Part shown: piece after piece, positions 1 to 6,334 of the stretch | Position numbering within the stretch: position 1 is the first letter of the stretch | Layout of the letters: the number at the start of each line of letters is the position of its first letter | Assembly (NCBI GenBank): GCA_003230535.1 | Contig: QIEW01000158.1 | Coordinates: 1-12,988, forward strand | Direction of reading: 5' to 3' | Length of the DNA stretch: 12,988 nucleotides | Source: a bacterium | GTDB taxonomy: Bacteria; SZUA-182; SZUA-191 | The notes under the pieces: model-generated | The model's input: only the letters and a program-made list of their open reading frames with translations | Database searches by the model: none | Told to the model about the DNA's origin: nothing | Position numbers and translations under genes: made by a program

Positions 1-2
1 CC

Positions 3-83
3 AAGCTATATGTAAAAGCGCTTAAGTCTTGCTTTGCTGAATTGCAAACAATCAAGGCTGAGCATCAAACTGCTTTTGCGTAA
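3..83 (+). CDS. possible 3' end of an upstream gene (partial)
   Basis: The frame starting at base 3 is open from the window edge for 26 codons and ends at TAA (81-83). It reads as a plausible amphipathic C-terminus (KLYVKALKSCFAELQTIKAE and six more residues). The other two plus-strand frames stop within the first 25 bases. An open stretch this short can arise by chance, so this is only a suggestion that a plus-strand gene ends here, 46 bp before the UbiB-like gene. No family can be assigned. Confidence 0.3.
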   Translation, partial: KLYVKALKSCFAELQTIKAEHQTAFA

Positions 84-129
84 CATGAGTTCCTAAATCA
101 TATTTGCTTCTTCCACAACCTTAAATCCA

Positions 130-1887
130 ATGCCTCGCAGCAAAATTCCCAAAACTTACCGAGGAATGAAGCGCTTAAGACAAATAGCGGGCGTCTTCAT
201 CCGGCACGGTTTTTATAACTCGGTTTCCCTAACCAATATTCCGGGCGTCTCTAATAATGTCTCCAAGCTGGAACGGGGATATCGCGGAGAAGTCCAGGGG
301 AAAGACCTTTCCACCGCCCAGCGGCTGCGGATGACTTTTGAAGAGCTAGGCCCGACATTTATTAAGCTTGGTCAAATGCTCAGTCTGGAGCCGGATATTA
401 TTCCCGCCGATTTTGTGGAGGAACTCCAAAAGCTTCAAGATGAGGTCCCTCCCTTCTCCTTCGAAGAGGTCAAAGAGATTATCGAAACCGAGCTAGGGGA
501 AAAGCCGGAAAAGTTGTTCCGCTTCCTAGAGCCCATACCGATGGCGGCCGCCTCCGTATCCCAGGTCCATTTAGGGGAGCTTTTCTCAGGCAAGAAGATC
601 GTGGTTAAAGTGCAGCGACCAAATATCGAGGAAGTAATCCGGGAAGACATCAAGATACTGAATAGAATTGCCAGAACAATGGAAAAAAGGATCGACGGCA
701 TGGAGCTTCTTGATCCGGTGGCTATCGTGGGCGAATTTGAGAATTTTATCACCAAAGAAATAGATTTCAGCAATGAGGCGGCCAGCATCGAACGGTTTGT
801 CTCTAATTTCAAAGATGATCCGACGGTCTGCATTCCTGAAGTATATTGGGAATTTACCACTTCCCGGGTTCTGGTGATGGCACATCTGGATGGACTGCCG
901 ATAGACGAACTGGAAAAAATAAAAGCGCTCGGGCTGAACCTGGACAAGGTCGCCCACACCGGTCTTAATGCTTTCGCCAAACAGATATTGGTGTACGGAT
1001 ATTTTCACGCCGACCCCCATCCGGGTAATGCCATGGTCATGCCGGGCGGGGAGATAGGGCTCATTGATTTCGGCATTATCGGGTTTATTGATCAGGTGTT
1101 AATGGGCCGCTTGTCAAATATTTTTGTCGGTTATGCCGAGCATGATTATGACCGGGTGATCTCGGTTTTTATAGATATGGGCCTGGTCTCAGACAAGGTT
1201 GACCTCAAGGGCTTCAAGTATGATTTAATGAATGTAAGCGAACCATACTATGGACGGTCACTGGAACATATCCAGGTAAAAAAGGTCTTTGATGATACGC
1301 TTTCTATCGCGCTGAAATATCGGGTGCGCCTGCCTCGGGAACTGATCCTGCTGTTTAAGACCTTGATTGCTATGGAGAGCGTAGGGCGAACGCTTTCTCC
1401 GCAAGCAAATATTTTGGAGGCTATGAAGCCATATGCGATTAGGTTCCTGGAGCGGAGGCACGATCCCAAAACTGTACTGTCTAATATGCGCCATGACATA
1501 GTAAATTACGCCGACATGTTACGGGACTCTCCGGACCAGGTCTATAAAATTTTAAAGAATTTGGCGATGGGAACTCAAAGTATAGAGTTGATCCATGAGG
1601 TCCCCCGGTTGAAAGAAATTGAAAATAGTTATGTGCGCAGTTCCAATCTGATTACGGTGGGGGTAGTAACGGGGACCTCGGTGCTGGCAGGCGCCTGGAT
1701 GCTGGGCTCACAACATCAATATATACCCATCTCCATCCCTGCTCTGGGAATCGAAAATATTCCTCTAACCATCGTTCTCGGCCTGGTCAGCTATTCTGTG
1801 GCCACCATCCTTGGGCTTTGGCTTGTTTTTACCATCTTCGTTCGCTCGGGCAATTGGCAAAAAAAACGCTTGATAAAGTTCAAATAA
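130..1887 (+). CDS. UbiB/AarF/ABC1-family atypical protein kinase-like membrane protein
   Basis: This is a 585-residue member of the UbiB (ABC1/ADCK) family, atypical kinase-like ATPases that support quinone or lipid biosynthesis and homeostasis at the inner membrane. The family hallmarks are all visible: KLGQ (79-82) of the KxGQ motif; the Ala-rich AAAS loop (139-142) replacing the kinase Gly-rich loop; the VVKVQRP lysine (K160); the ExD motif (E210, D212); the HADPHPGN catalytic loop (293-300); and DFG (313-315). Two hydrophobic segments (about 505-525 and 545-570) form the usual C-terminal membrane anchor. Length is typical. The start is uncertain: no Shine-Dalgarno precedes 130, and the alternative ATG at 166 has GAGGA only one base away. 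No quinone-biosynthesis genes lie nearby, so the substrate is unknown. It faces a 242-bp spacer and probably is not co-transcribed with the next gene. Confidence 0.93.
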   Translation: MPRSKIPKTYRGMKRLRQIAGVFIRHGFYNSVSLTNIPGVSNNVSKLERGYRGEVQGKDLSTAQRLRMTFEELGPTFIKLGQMLSLEPDIIPADFVEELQKLQDEVPPFSFEEVKEIIETELGEKPEKLFRFLEPIPMAAASVSQVHLGELFSGKKIVVKVQRPNIEEVIREDIKILNRIARTMEKRIDGMELLDPVAIVGEFENFITKEIDFSNEAASIERFVSNFKDDPTVCIPEVYWEFTTSRVLVMAHLDGLPIDELEKIKALGLNLDKVAHTGLNAFAKQILVYGYFHADPHPGNAMVMPGGEIGLIDFGIIGFIDQVLMGRLSNIFVGYAEHDYDRVISVFIDMGLVSDKVDLKGFKYDLMNVSEPYYGRSLEHIQVKKVFDDTLSIALKYRVRLPRELILLFKTLIAMESVGRTLSPQANILEAMKPYAIRFLERRHDPKTVLSNMRHDIVNYADMLRDSPDQVYKILKNLAMGTQSIELIHEVPRLKEIENSYVRSSNLITVGVVTGTSVLAGAWMLGSQHQYIPISIPALGIENIPLTIVLGLVSYSVATILGLWLVFTIFVRSGNWQKKRLIKFK

Positions 1888-1889
1888 CA

Positions 1890-1931
1890 CCGAGTAGATG
1901 TTTAGACCTGTCCCCAGGCCGACTACATCGG
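1890..1931. repeat. imperfect stem-loop just after the UbiB-like gene
   Basis: CCGAGTAG (1890-1897) pairs with CTACATCGG (1923-1931) with one bulged base, and an inner CCTG/CAGG (1907-1910 / 1915-1918) closes a small loop. It starts 2 bp after the stop codon. There is no T-tract after it, so it is a weak candidate for a transcription terminator or mRNA 3'-end structure. The inner CCTGTCCC(C)AGGCCGA string recurs at 6961-6975. Confidence 0.4.
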
Positions 1932-2033
1932 GTCATTGACGATGGTTACCTCTTATTGCAAATTATTGCAAAAATCTAACCGGACATTACTGAAGAAACG
2001 TCATAATTAGAAAGATAAATAGTGTATTATTTT

Positions 2034-2063
2034 TTGACAAATACCTTATAATAGTAATAATAT
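2034..2063 (+). promoter_or_regulatory. candidate sigma70-type promoter of the kinase operon
   Basis: A perfect TTGACA (2034-2039) is followed after 18 bp by TAATAT (2058-2063, 4 of 6 consensus bases). A perfect TATAAT (2047-2052) also lies here but is only 7 bp from the -35 box. The stretch is very AT-rich, unlike the flanking coding DNA. It lies 66 bp upstream of the histidine kinase start, giving a plausible leader. Which -10 is used cannot be told from sequence. Confidence 0.5.
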
Positions 2064-2129
2064 AGGTATGGAATTTTGAGTATGGATACAGAATAGACCC
2101 ATAAAAAACTTATTACAGGGAGCAACTGT

Positions 2130-4838
2130 ATGCCAAAGATTGCGATAATTGATGGCGGTAAGGAAATTTTTGACCTGTTACCATTCTTTCGTGCTGAAAA
2201 GGATGTGGATTTAGTATACGTAAGCCATAACTGCTCCGCTTATGCCGAAGAACTCGGCATCCTCACTTTATCTGACATTAAAGAATTAATCGGCGTTGCA
2301 GATCTTGATCTGGTAATCAATATCAGCCGCGATCCCGAGGTGGAGAGGTTTTTAATTGAGCGCCTCGACCAACAGGTAGAGGTGCTGGGGAGGCAGGGAT
2401 GTCGTCTAATTTATAGTTTTTTGGACGAAAGACGTAAAATTCGTGAGGAGACCAGGAAGAACTTAAATAGTTATCGGGCGATTTATAAACTGGGTATCAA
2501 GCTTAATTCAGCCATGAATTTGAAGGAGATAGCCAATACAATCATCGAATGCGCCACTAGGTTGACCGATACCCCGGCCGGGAGCCTGGTGATTTACAAT
2601 CCCCACAGTAATACTCTGCAATTGGCTGCCATACGGGGTTTTAGCGACAAATTCTCCCAGCTTAAGGAGTGGCCGGTACGCCAAGGCGGCATGACGGAAT
2701 ATATCATGCAGCAGAGAGAGCCGGTGGTCATTGCCGATGTATCCAAAGAACCCTCCTTCATCAATAACCCGTTGACGCGCCGAGAGGGGGTGCGATCGGT
2801 CATGGCGGTTACCTTGGTCTGCGAAGGGGAGATAAAGGGGATTTTGTACGTTGATGATTTTGTTCCCCGCACCTTTACGGAAGAGGAAATTACGGAGTTG
2901 GCGCTGCTGGCAACTCAAGCCGCTTTCGGACTCCAGAAGGTTTTCCTGTTGGATGAATTGTCGCGCACCAGGGATTATCTGGAAGCGGTGGTAAAGAACT
3001 CGCCGGATATGATCATTACCACAGATCGTAAGACTAACATCGTAAAGTTTAATCCGGGCGCTGAAGCGATGCTGGGATACGCAAAAGAGGAAGTAATCGG
3101 CGCCTCAGTGGAACGCCTCTATCCAAATAGTAGTGAGCGACGCGAATTAATGAAAGAAGTCAATAAGTTTGGCAGTGTGATCAATTATGCGACCAAGCTG
3201 ATTACCAAAAGCGGTGATTTATTAGACATCAGCCTCAGCCTTTCTCAATTGAAAGATAAAGAAGGGGAGGTTATCGGCACAGTAGGGATAAGCAAGGATA
3301 TTACCGAGCAGAAAAGGCTGGAGGATGAGCTTAAACATTCCAATATACAATTAGCTCAAAAGATTGAGGAAGTGAAAAAAATTGACAAGATGAAGTCAGA
3401 TTTTCTTTCGATCGTCTCGCATGAGTTGAGAACGCCGCTGACTTCCATAATCGGTTTCTCCAAAATGATCTTACGCCGCTTTGAAAAAAACATCATGCCG
3501 TTGATACAAGATAGCGGGCAAAAGGTCCTCAATTCGGCTGAAAAAATAAAGGAAAATCTGGGAATTGTAGTCAGCGAAGGCAACCGGCTGTCCAGGTTGA
3601 TCAATAACCTGCTCGACCTGGCCAAAATAGAGGCGGGAAAAATAGAGTGGAATATTACCCGGTGCTCGCTGGAGGATATCTGTAGGTCAGCCGTTAATTC
3701 AGTCCAATCCCTGGCGGACGAGAAGGGTCTGACCCTTAAGGTTGAGGCGGAAGATCACTTGCCCAAAACCAACGCTGATCATGACAGGTTAATACAAGTA
3801 GTCACTAATCTTCTGAGCAACGCTATCAAGTTTACCGACGAGGGTTCGGTAAACTGTAGGTTGAAAAAGATAGGTAATTATATTGAGGTGCGGGTAATTG
3901 ATAGCGGTATTGGGTTAAAACCGGAGGATCTGCCGAAAGTGTTCGAGAAATTCAAGCAGGTAGGGGATACCTTGACCAACCGGCCCAAAGGAACCGGTTT
4001 AGGACTCCCTATCTGCAAGGAAATTATCGAAGCCCATAAGGGTAAAATCTGGGTGGAAAGCGAGTATGGGAAAGGGTGTCGGTTTGTATTTACTGTTTCG
4101 CCGGTTAAGGCCGCCAAAGAAATCACAGTAGAAAAATCCAGGCTGCTCCAGGAGATTAAAGACAAGCTCTACAGCAAAATACATAGTCAAGGAAAAGGAC
4201 AGACAGTATTAGTCGTTGACGATGAGGCTAATATCCGTAAGTTGCTTCACCAGGAACTGGAGGAGGCTGGTTATAAGGTAATTGAAGCGGTGAACGGCAG
4301 CGAAGCTTTATCTCTGGCCCGCAATAAGAAACCGGATTTGATTATTCTGGATATCCTGATGCCGGGGATAGATGGGTTTGACGTAATGACCATCCTCAAA
4401 AACGATGAAAACACCTCCGATATTCCGATCTTAATCTACTCTATAATTGAGGATCGGGAAAAGGGATATCGCTTAGGCGCCGATGATTATATTACCAAGT
4501 CCGCCGGAGCGGAAAAACTTTTAGAAACGGTGTCATCCCTGGTCGCTGTGCATAGGGGGAAGCAACGGAAAGTTTTGATCATAGAAGATGATGCTTCTGT
4601 AAGCCAGGCGGTTAGGGAGGCGCTTGAAGTTAGAGGATATAAAGTTGTGGCGGCGGATAACGGCCAGGCGGGCGTTTCCAGAGCCCAAGCTGAATCTCCA
4701 GACCTCATTATTATTGACGGTGAAATTTCCAGGATGAACGACAATGAAGTGTTAAAAGCGCTAAAATATGGAGAACATACTGAAAATTCAAGTATAATTG
4801 TGCTAACCAGCGGTTATGCTAACGGGGGGGGAGAATAG
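2130..4838 (+). CDS. hybrid sensor histidine kinase: Rossmann-like/GAF/PAS/HisKA/HATPase/REC/truncated REC
   Basis: This 902-residue soluble hybrid histidine kinase begins after AGGGAG at good spacing. Residues 1-100 resemble a small Rossmann-like nucleotide-binding domain (IAIIDGG start, alternating strands and helices). A GAF domain (about 118-272), a PAS domain (about 280-397) and a short coiled coil (395-422) follow. The HisKA H-box is SHELRTPL with H431; about 28 extra residues (450-477) lie between the two HisKA helices. The ATPase has N560/N564 (N box), DSGIG (591-595) and GTGLGL (621-626). REC1 (about 692-805) has D697/D698, acceptor D741, S771 and K790. REC2 (from about 813) has E819/D820, acceptor D863 and T893, but ends before its Lys because of a TAG. 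No membrane segments are seen, so the input is cytoplasmic. It likely signals to the receiver gene 85 bp downstream. Confidence 0.95.
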   Translation: MPKIAIIDGGKEIFDLLPFFRAEKDVDLVYVSHNCSAYAEELGILTLSDIKELIGVADLDLVINISRDPEVERFLIERLDQQVEVLGRQGCRLIYSFLDERRKIREETRKNLNSYRAIYKLGIKLNSAMNLKEIANTIIECATRLTDTPAGSLVIYNPHSNTLQLAAIRGFSDKFSQLKEWPVRQGGMTEYIMQQREPVVIADVSKEPSFINNPLTRREGVRSVMAVTLVCEGEIKGILYVDDFVPRTFTEEEITELALLATQAAFGLQKVFLLDELSRTRDYLEAVVKNSPDMIITTDRKTNIVKFNPGAEAMLGYAKEEVIGASVERLYPNSSERRELMKEVNKFGSVINYATKLITKSGDLLDISLSLSQLKDKEGEVIGTVGISKDITEQKRLEDELKHSNIQLAQKIEEVKKIDKMKSDFLSIVSHELRTPLTSIIGFSKMILRRFEKNIMPLIQDSGQKVLNSAEKIKENLGIVVSEGNRLSRLINNLLDLAKIEAGKIEWNITRCSLEDICRSAVNSVQSLADEKGLTLKVEAEDHLPKTNADHDRLIQVVTNLLSNAIKFTDEGSVNCRLKKIGNYIEVRVIDSGIGLKPEDLPKVFEKFKQVGDTLTNRPKGTGLGLPICKEIIEAHKGKIWVESEYGKGCRFVFTVSPVKAAKEITVEKSRLLQEIKDKLYSKIHSQGKGQTVLVVDDEANIRKLLHQELEEAGYKVIEAVNGSEALSLARNKKPDLIILDILMPGIDGFDVMTILKNDENTSDIPILIYSIIEDREKGYRLGADDYITKSAGAEKLLETVSSLVAVHRGKQRKVLIIEDDASVSQAVREALEVRGYKVVAADNGQAGVSRAQAESPDLIIIDGEISRMNDNEVLKALKYGEHTENSSIIVLTSGYANGGGE

Positions 4839-4907
4839 TTGACCGTACTTAGAATGGGTGCGGCTGACTAAGCGCCTAAGTCCACATTTAACATGCTGAT
4901 ATTAAAC
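4836..4907 (+). pseudogene. decayed, still readable tail of the kinase's second receiver domain
   Basis: After the TAG stop (4836-4838) the same reading frame continues LTVLRMGAAD (4839-4868), stop TAA (4869-4871), then APKSTFNML. Receiver domains normally end with a Gly-Ala-x-x-Tyr-x-x-Lys-Pro signature. Here GAAD is followed by a TAA exactly where Tyr (TAT or TAC) is expected, and a Lys codon (4878-4880) sits three codons later. The Lys is followed by Ser, as in REC1 of the same protein. This suggests the ancestral REC2 was full length and two nonsense changes removed strand 5 and helix 5. An eight-G run (4824-4831) precedes the first stop, but neither alternative frame there stays open. 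Confidence 0.6.
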
Positions 4908-4923
4908 AGCCAAAGGGGTCTAT

Positions 4924-5325
4924 ATGGAGGAAAATAATTCTGCTGTCAAGACAATTTTGATTGTAGATGATGAACCTCACATCCGAGCATTACTGGAAGA
5001 GACGCTGGAAGAGTTTGCTGACAATGGAGTGAGGATACTGGTGGCCTCTGATGGAGCCGAAGGACTTGAGTTGGCGTTGGCCTACAAACCGGACCTTATT
5101 TTGCTGGATGTGATGATGCCAAAGATGAATGGCTATGATGTGTGCAGGATTATTAAGGAAGAAAATAATTTCCCGCATACATACGTGGCTATGCTCACAG
5201 CAAAGGGGCAAGAGGTGGATAAAGAGAAAGGGCGCGACGTGGGCGCCGATGAATATTTAACCAAGCCGTTTGATCCGGATGAAATCGTCAGAAAGGCTTC
5301 AGAGATTTTGGGGATTGAACTGTAG
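4924..5325 (+). CDS. CheY-like single-domain response regulator
   Basis: This 133-residue protein is a stand-alone receiver domain with no output domain. All active-site positions are present: acidic pair D15/D16 in LIVDDEP, phosphoacceptor D62 in LDVMMP, T92 in MLTAKG, and K114 in the YLTKPF motif. AAGGGG precedes the ATG at suitable spacing. It lies 85 bp after the hybrid kinase and 35 bp before the first CNBD gene on the same strand, so it is a likely phosphorelay partner of that kinase, perhaps substituting for the kinase's decayed second receiver. With no DNA-binding region it must act by protein contact or as a phosphate sink. Confidence 0.93.
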   Translation: MEENNSAVKTILIVDDEPHIRALLEETLEEFADNGVRILVASDGAEGLELALAYKPDLILLDVMMPKMNGYDVCRIIKEENNFPHTYVAMLTAKGQEVDKEKGRDVGADEYLTKPFDPDEIVRKASEILGIEL

Positions 5326-5360
5326 GCGACAGCGAGGTCAAAGCCAAGGGGGGATAAATT

Positions 5361-5822
5361 ATGGTGGACATTGAATTACTGAGAAAGTTTTCATTGTTTA
5401 AGGACTTAGACGACCCACAACTGGAAAAACTTGCCGGTCATATCAAAGAGAGGCGATATGCTCACGGAGACATTATCTGTTCCCAAGGCGACCAGGGGGA
5501 TGAAATTTTCTTTATCAAGCGGGGAGCAGTATCTGTAGTACTGCCTTTGTATCGCTTTGACAGTCAGTATAAAACTGTTTCCGAGATCGGGCCTGGAGAA
5601 TTTTTTGGAGAGCTTTCCTTCTTTGACGGTAAAGAGCGTTCAGCTAACATACGCTCTAAAGGAATTTTGGAATTATTAGTGCTTTCACGTCAGGACTACG
5701 ATAAGGTAGTCAAAGAAAACCTTAAGGAAGGCTGTCAAATACAAAGCAAAATCATTGCCGGGCTGGTGGGGATGATCAGGGAGATGAACGAGGCATACTC
5801 TTCGGCGGGTTTTTTGGTTTGA
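5361..5822 (+). CDS. stand-alone cyclic nucleotide-binding domain protein (CNBD 1)
   Basis: This 153-residue protein is a CAP_ED/cNMP-binding domain. A beta-roll region (about 18-118) holds the phosphate-binding cassette FFGELSFFDGKERSANI (81-97), including the conserved Glu (E84) and Arg (R93) that in CRP-type domains contact the ribose and cyclic phosphate. A helix follows, but there is no helix-turn-helix, so it is not a CRP/FNR-type transcription factor. The start is supported by AGGGGGGAT just upstream. It is the third gene of the kinase-receiver-CNBD run. A role as a cyclic-nucleotide-responsive partner of this signalling cluster is inferred. Its paralogue lies at 6335-6793. Confidence 0.88.
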   Translation: MVDIELLRKFSLFKDLDDPQLEKLAGHIKERRYAHGDIICSQGDQGDEIFFIKRGAVSVVLPLYRFDSQYKTVSEIGPGEFFGELSFFDGKERSANIRSKGILELLVLSRQDYDKVVKENLKEGCQIQSKIIAGLVGMIREMNEAYSSAGFLV

Positions 5823-5827
5823 CAATA

Positions 5828-5943
5828 GAGCCTCTTGCAAAAGTGCCAGGGCGGTGGCCCTGGCCTACCCTATATGGGTAGTGTTGGGGCCACTGCCCCA
5901 ACATATAGTATGACTAACTTTTTTTGACTTTTGCAAGAGGCTC
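5828..5943. repeat. cloverleaf palindromic element with 17-bp terminal inverted repeats
   Basis: GAGCCTCTTGCAAAAGT (5828-5844) is perfectly inverted at 5927-5943. Inside, three perfect hairpins follow with no spare base between them: 8-bp stem with GGTG loop (5845-5864), 6-bp stem with TATAT loop (5865-5881), and 9-bp stem with CACT loop (5882-5903). An unpaired 23-nt linker with a T7 run (5919-5925) leads to the closing arm. AATA occurs directly on both outer flanks (5824-5827 and 5944-5947), a possible but low-complexity target duplication. The size and ends fit a non-autonomous MITE-like element. It begins 5 bp after the CNBD 1 stop, so it would be part of that mRNA. Confidence 0.8.
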
Positions 5944-5969
5944 AATAAGTATCGTTTGGATTAGTGGCG

Positions 5970-5984
5970 CTCTGCCAAGCAGAG
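5970..5984. repeat. perfect 6-bp hairpin, CAA loop
   Basis: CTCTGC (5970-5975) pairs with GCAGAG (5979-5984). It is the first small palindrome after the cloverleaf element in the spacer between the CNBD genes. Confidence 0.5.
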
Positions 5985-6007
5985 ATCTCTTTAGCAAGTC
6001 GAATAAA

Positions 6008-6032
6008 TTAGCGCACCGTCGGTGCGGACTTT
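6008..6032. repeat. CGCACC hairpin, copy 1
   Basis: CGCACC (6012-6017) pairs with GGTGCG (6021-6026) around a GTC loop and is followed by GACTTTTT, so it could act as a weak terminator. Its surroundings (TTAGCGCACC...TCGGTGCGGA...TTTT) recur at 6167-6192. Confidence 0.6.
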
Positions 6033-6047
6033 TTAGGTTAGGTGGTA

Positions 6048-6066
6048 GCAGGTTCAGTAAACCTGC
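6048..6066. repeat. perfect 7-bp hairpin, CAGTA loop
   Basis: GCAGGTT (6048-6054) pairs with AACCTGC (6060-6066). It belongs to the hairpin array between the CNBD genes. Confidence 0.55.
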
Positions 6067-6078
6067 CGCTCATTCAGC

Positions 6079-6102
6079 CTGTCGGGTTTGAGAACCCGAC
6101 AG
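6079..6102. repeat. perfect 10-bp palindrome, TGAG loop
   Basis: CTGTCGGGTT (6079-6088) pairs with AACCCGACAG (6093-6102) around TGAG. It is one of four palindromes in this window with a TGAG/CTCA centre. Confidence 0.75.
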
Positions 6103-6113
6103 CACAGAAAAAC

Positions 6114-6138
6114 TCCCTCTCCCCGCTGGGGAGAGGGA
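6114..6138. repeat. perfect 11-bp palindrome, GCT loop
   Basis: TCCCTCTCCCC (6114-6124) pairs with GGGGAGAGGGA (6128-6138). It resembles the inner part of the CCCTCTCCCC-type repeat at 12274-12360. Confidence 0.7.
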
Positions 6139-6166
6139 ATAAAATGTGAATTCCTATACTATGAAC

Positions 6167-6192
6167 TTAGCGCACCTATCGGTGCGGATTTT
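6167..6192. repeat. CGCACC hairpin, copy 2
   Basis: CGCACC (6171-6176) pairs with GGTGCG (6181-6186) around TATC, inside a near-copy of 6008-6032. Copies 1 and 2 start 159 bp apart, which points to duplication of a module within the spacer. Confidence 0.6.
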
Positions 6193-6206
6193 CTGTGATT
6201 TTTTGT

Positions 6207-6232
6207 GGTGTCAGATTCTCAAATCTGACACC
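6207..6232. repeat. perfect 11-bp palindrome, CTCA loop
   Basis: GGTGTCAGATT (6207-6217) pairs with AATCTGACACC (6222-6232) around CTCA, the complement of the TGAG loops. It is thus the same palindrome type in the opposite orientation. Confidence 0.75.
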
Positions 6233-6241
6233 CTGATTAGC

Positions 6242-6263
6242 CGTCAGGTCTGAGGACCTGACG
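6242..6263. repeat. perfect 9-bp palindrome, TGAG loop
   Basis: CGTCAGGTC (6242-6250) pairs with GACCTGACG (6255-6263) around TGAG. The core GTCAGGTC/GACCTGAC recurs in the palindrome at 12190-12215, where the loop reads CTCA. Confidence 0.75.
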
Positions 6264-6272
6264 CCACAAGAA

Positions 6273-6290
6273 ACTTTTTACGAGGCCATC
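6273..6290. repeat. solo end of the 129-bp palindromic element
   Basis: ACTTTTTACGA (6273-6283) followed by GGCCATC matches ACTTTTTACGA followed by AACCATC at 7215-7232: 16 of 18 positions. It is probably a relic or cut-off end of the same element family as 7097-7225, located 45 bp before the CNBD 2 start. Confidence 0.5.
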
Positions 6291-6334
6291 ATTAAATTAC
6301 TTAGAAATTATCCAAAACATGGGGGAAGGAAGGG

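Noticed and set aside
435-1020. Two overlapping minus-strand open frames inside the UbiB-like gene
   Set aside because: They lie antisense to a gene with all UbiB motifs and show no recognisable domain or start signals.
4824-4838. Frameshift at the eight-G run as the cause of the short REC2
   Set aside because: Both alternative frames hit a stop within about 30 bases, and the receiver-like tail is in the original frame, so nonsense changes explain it better.
5828-5943. tRNA, because of the cloverleaf fold
   Set aside because: The outer stem is 17 bp, there is no anticodon-like 7-base loop, no T-loop consensus, and the arms are perfect inverted repeats typical of an element.
5970-6263. CRISPR array
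   Set aside because: The hairpins differ in sequence and spacing; there is no constant repeat with unique spacers and no cas gene.
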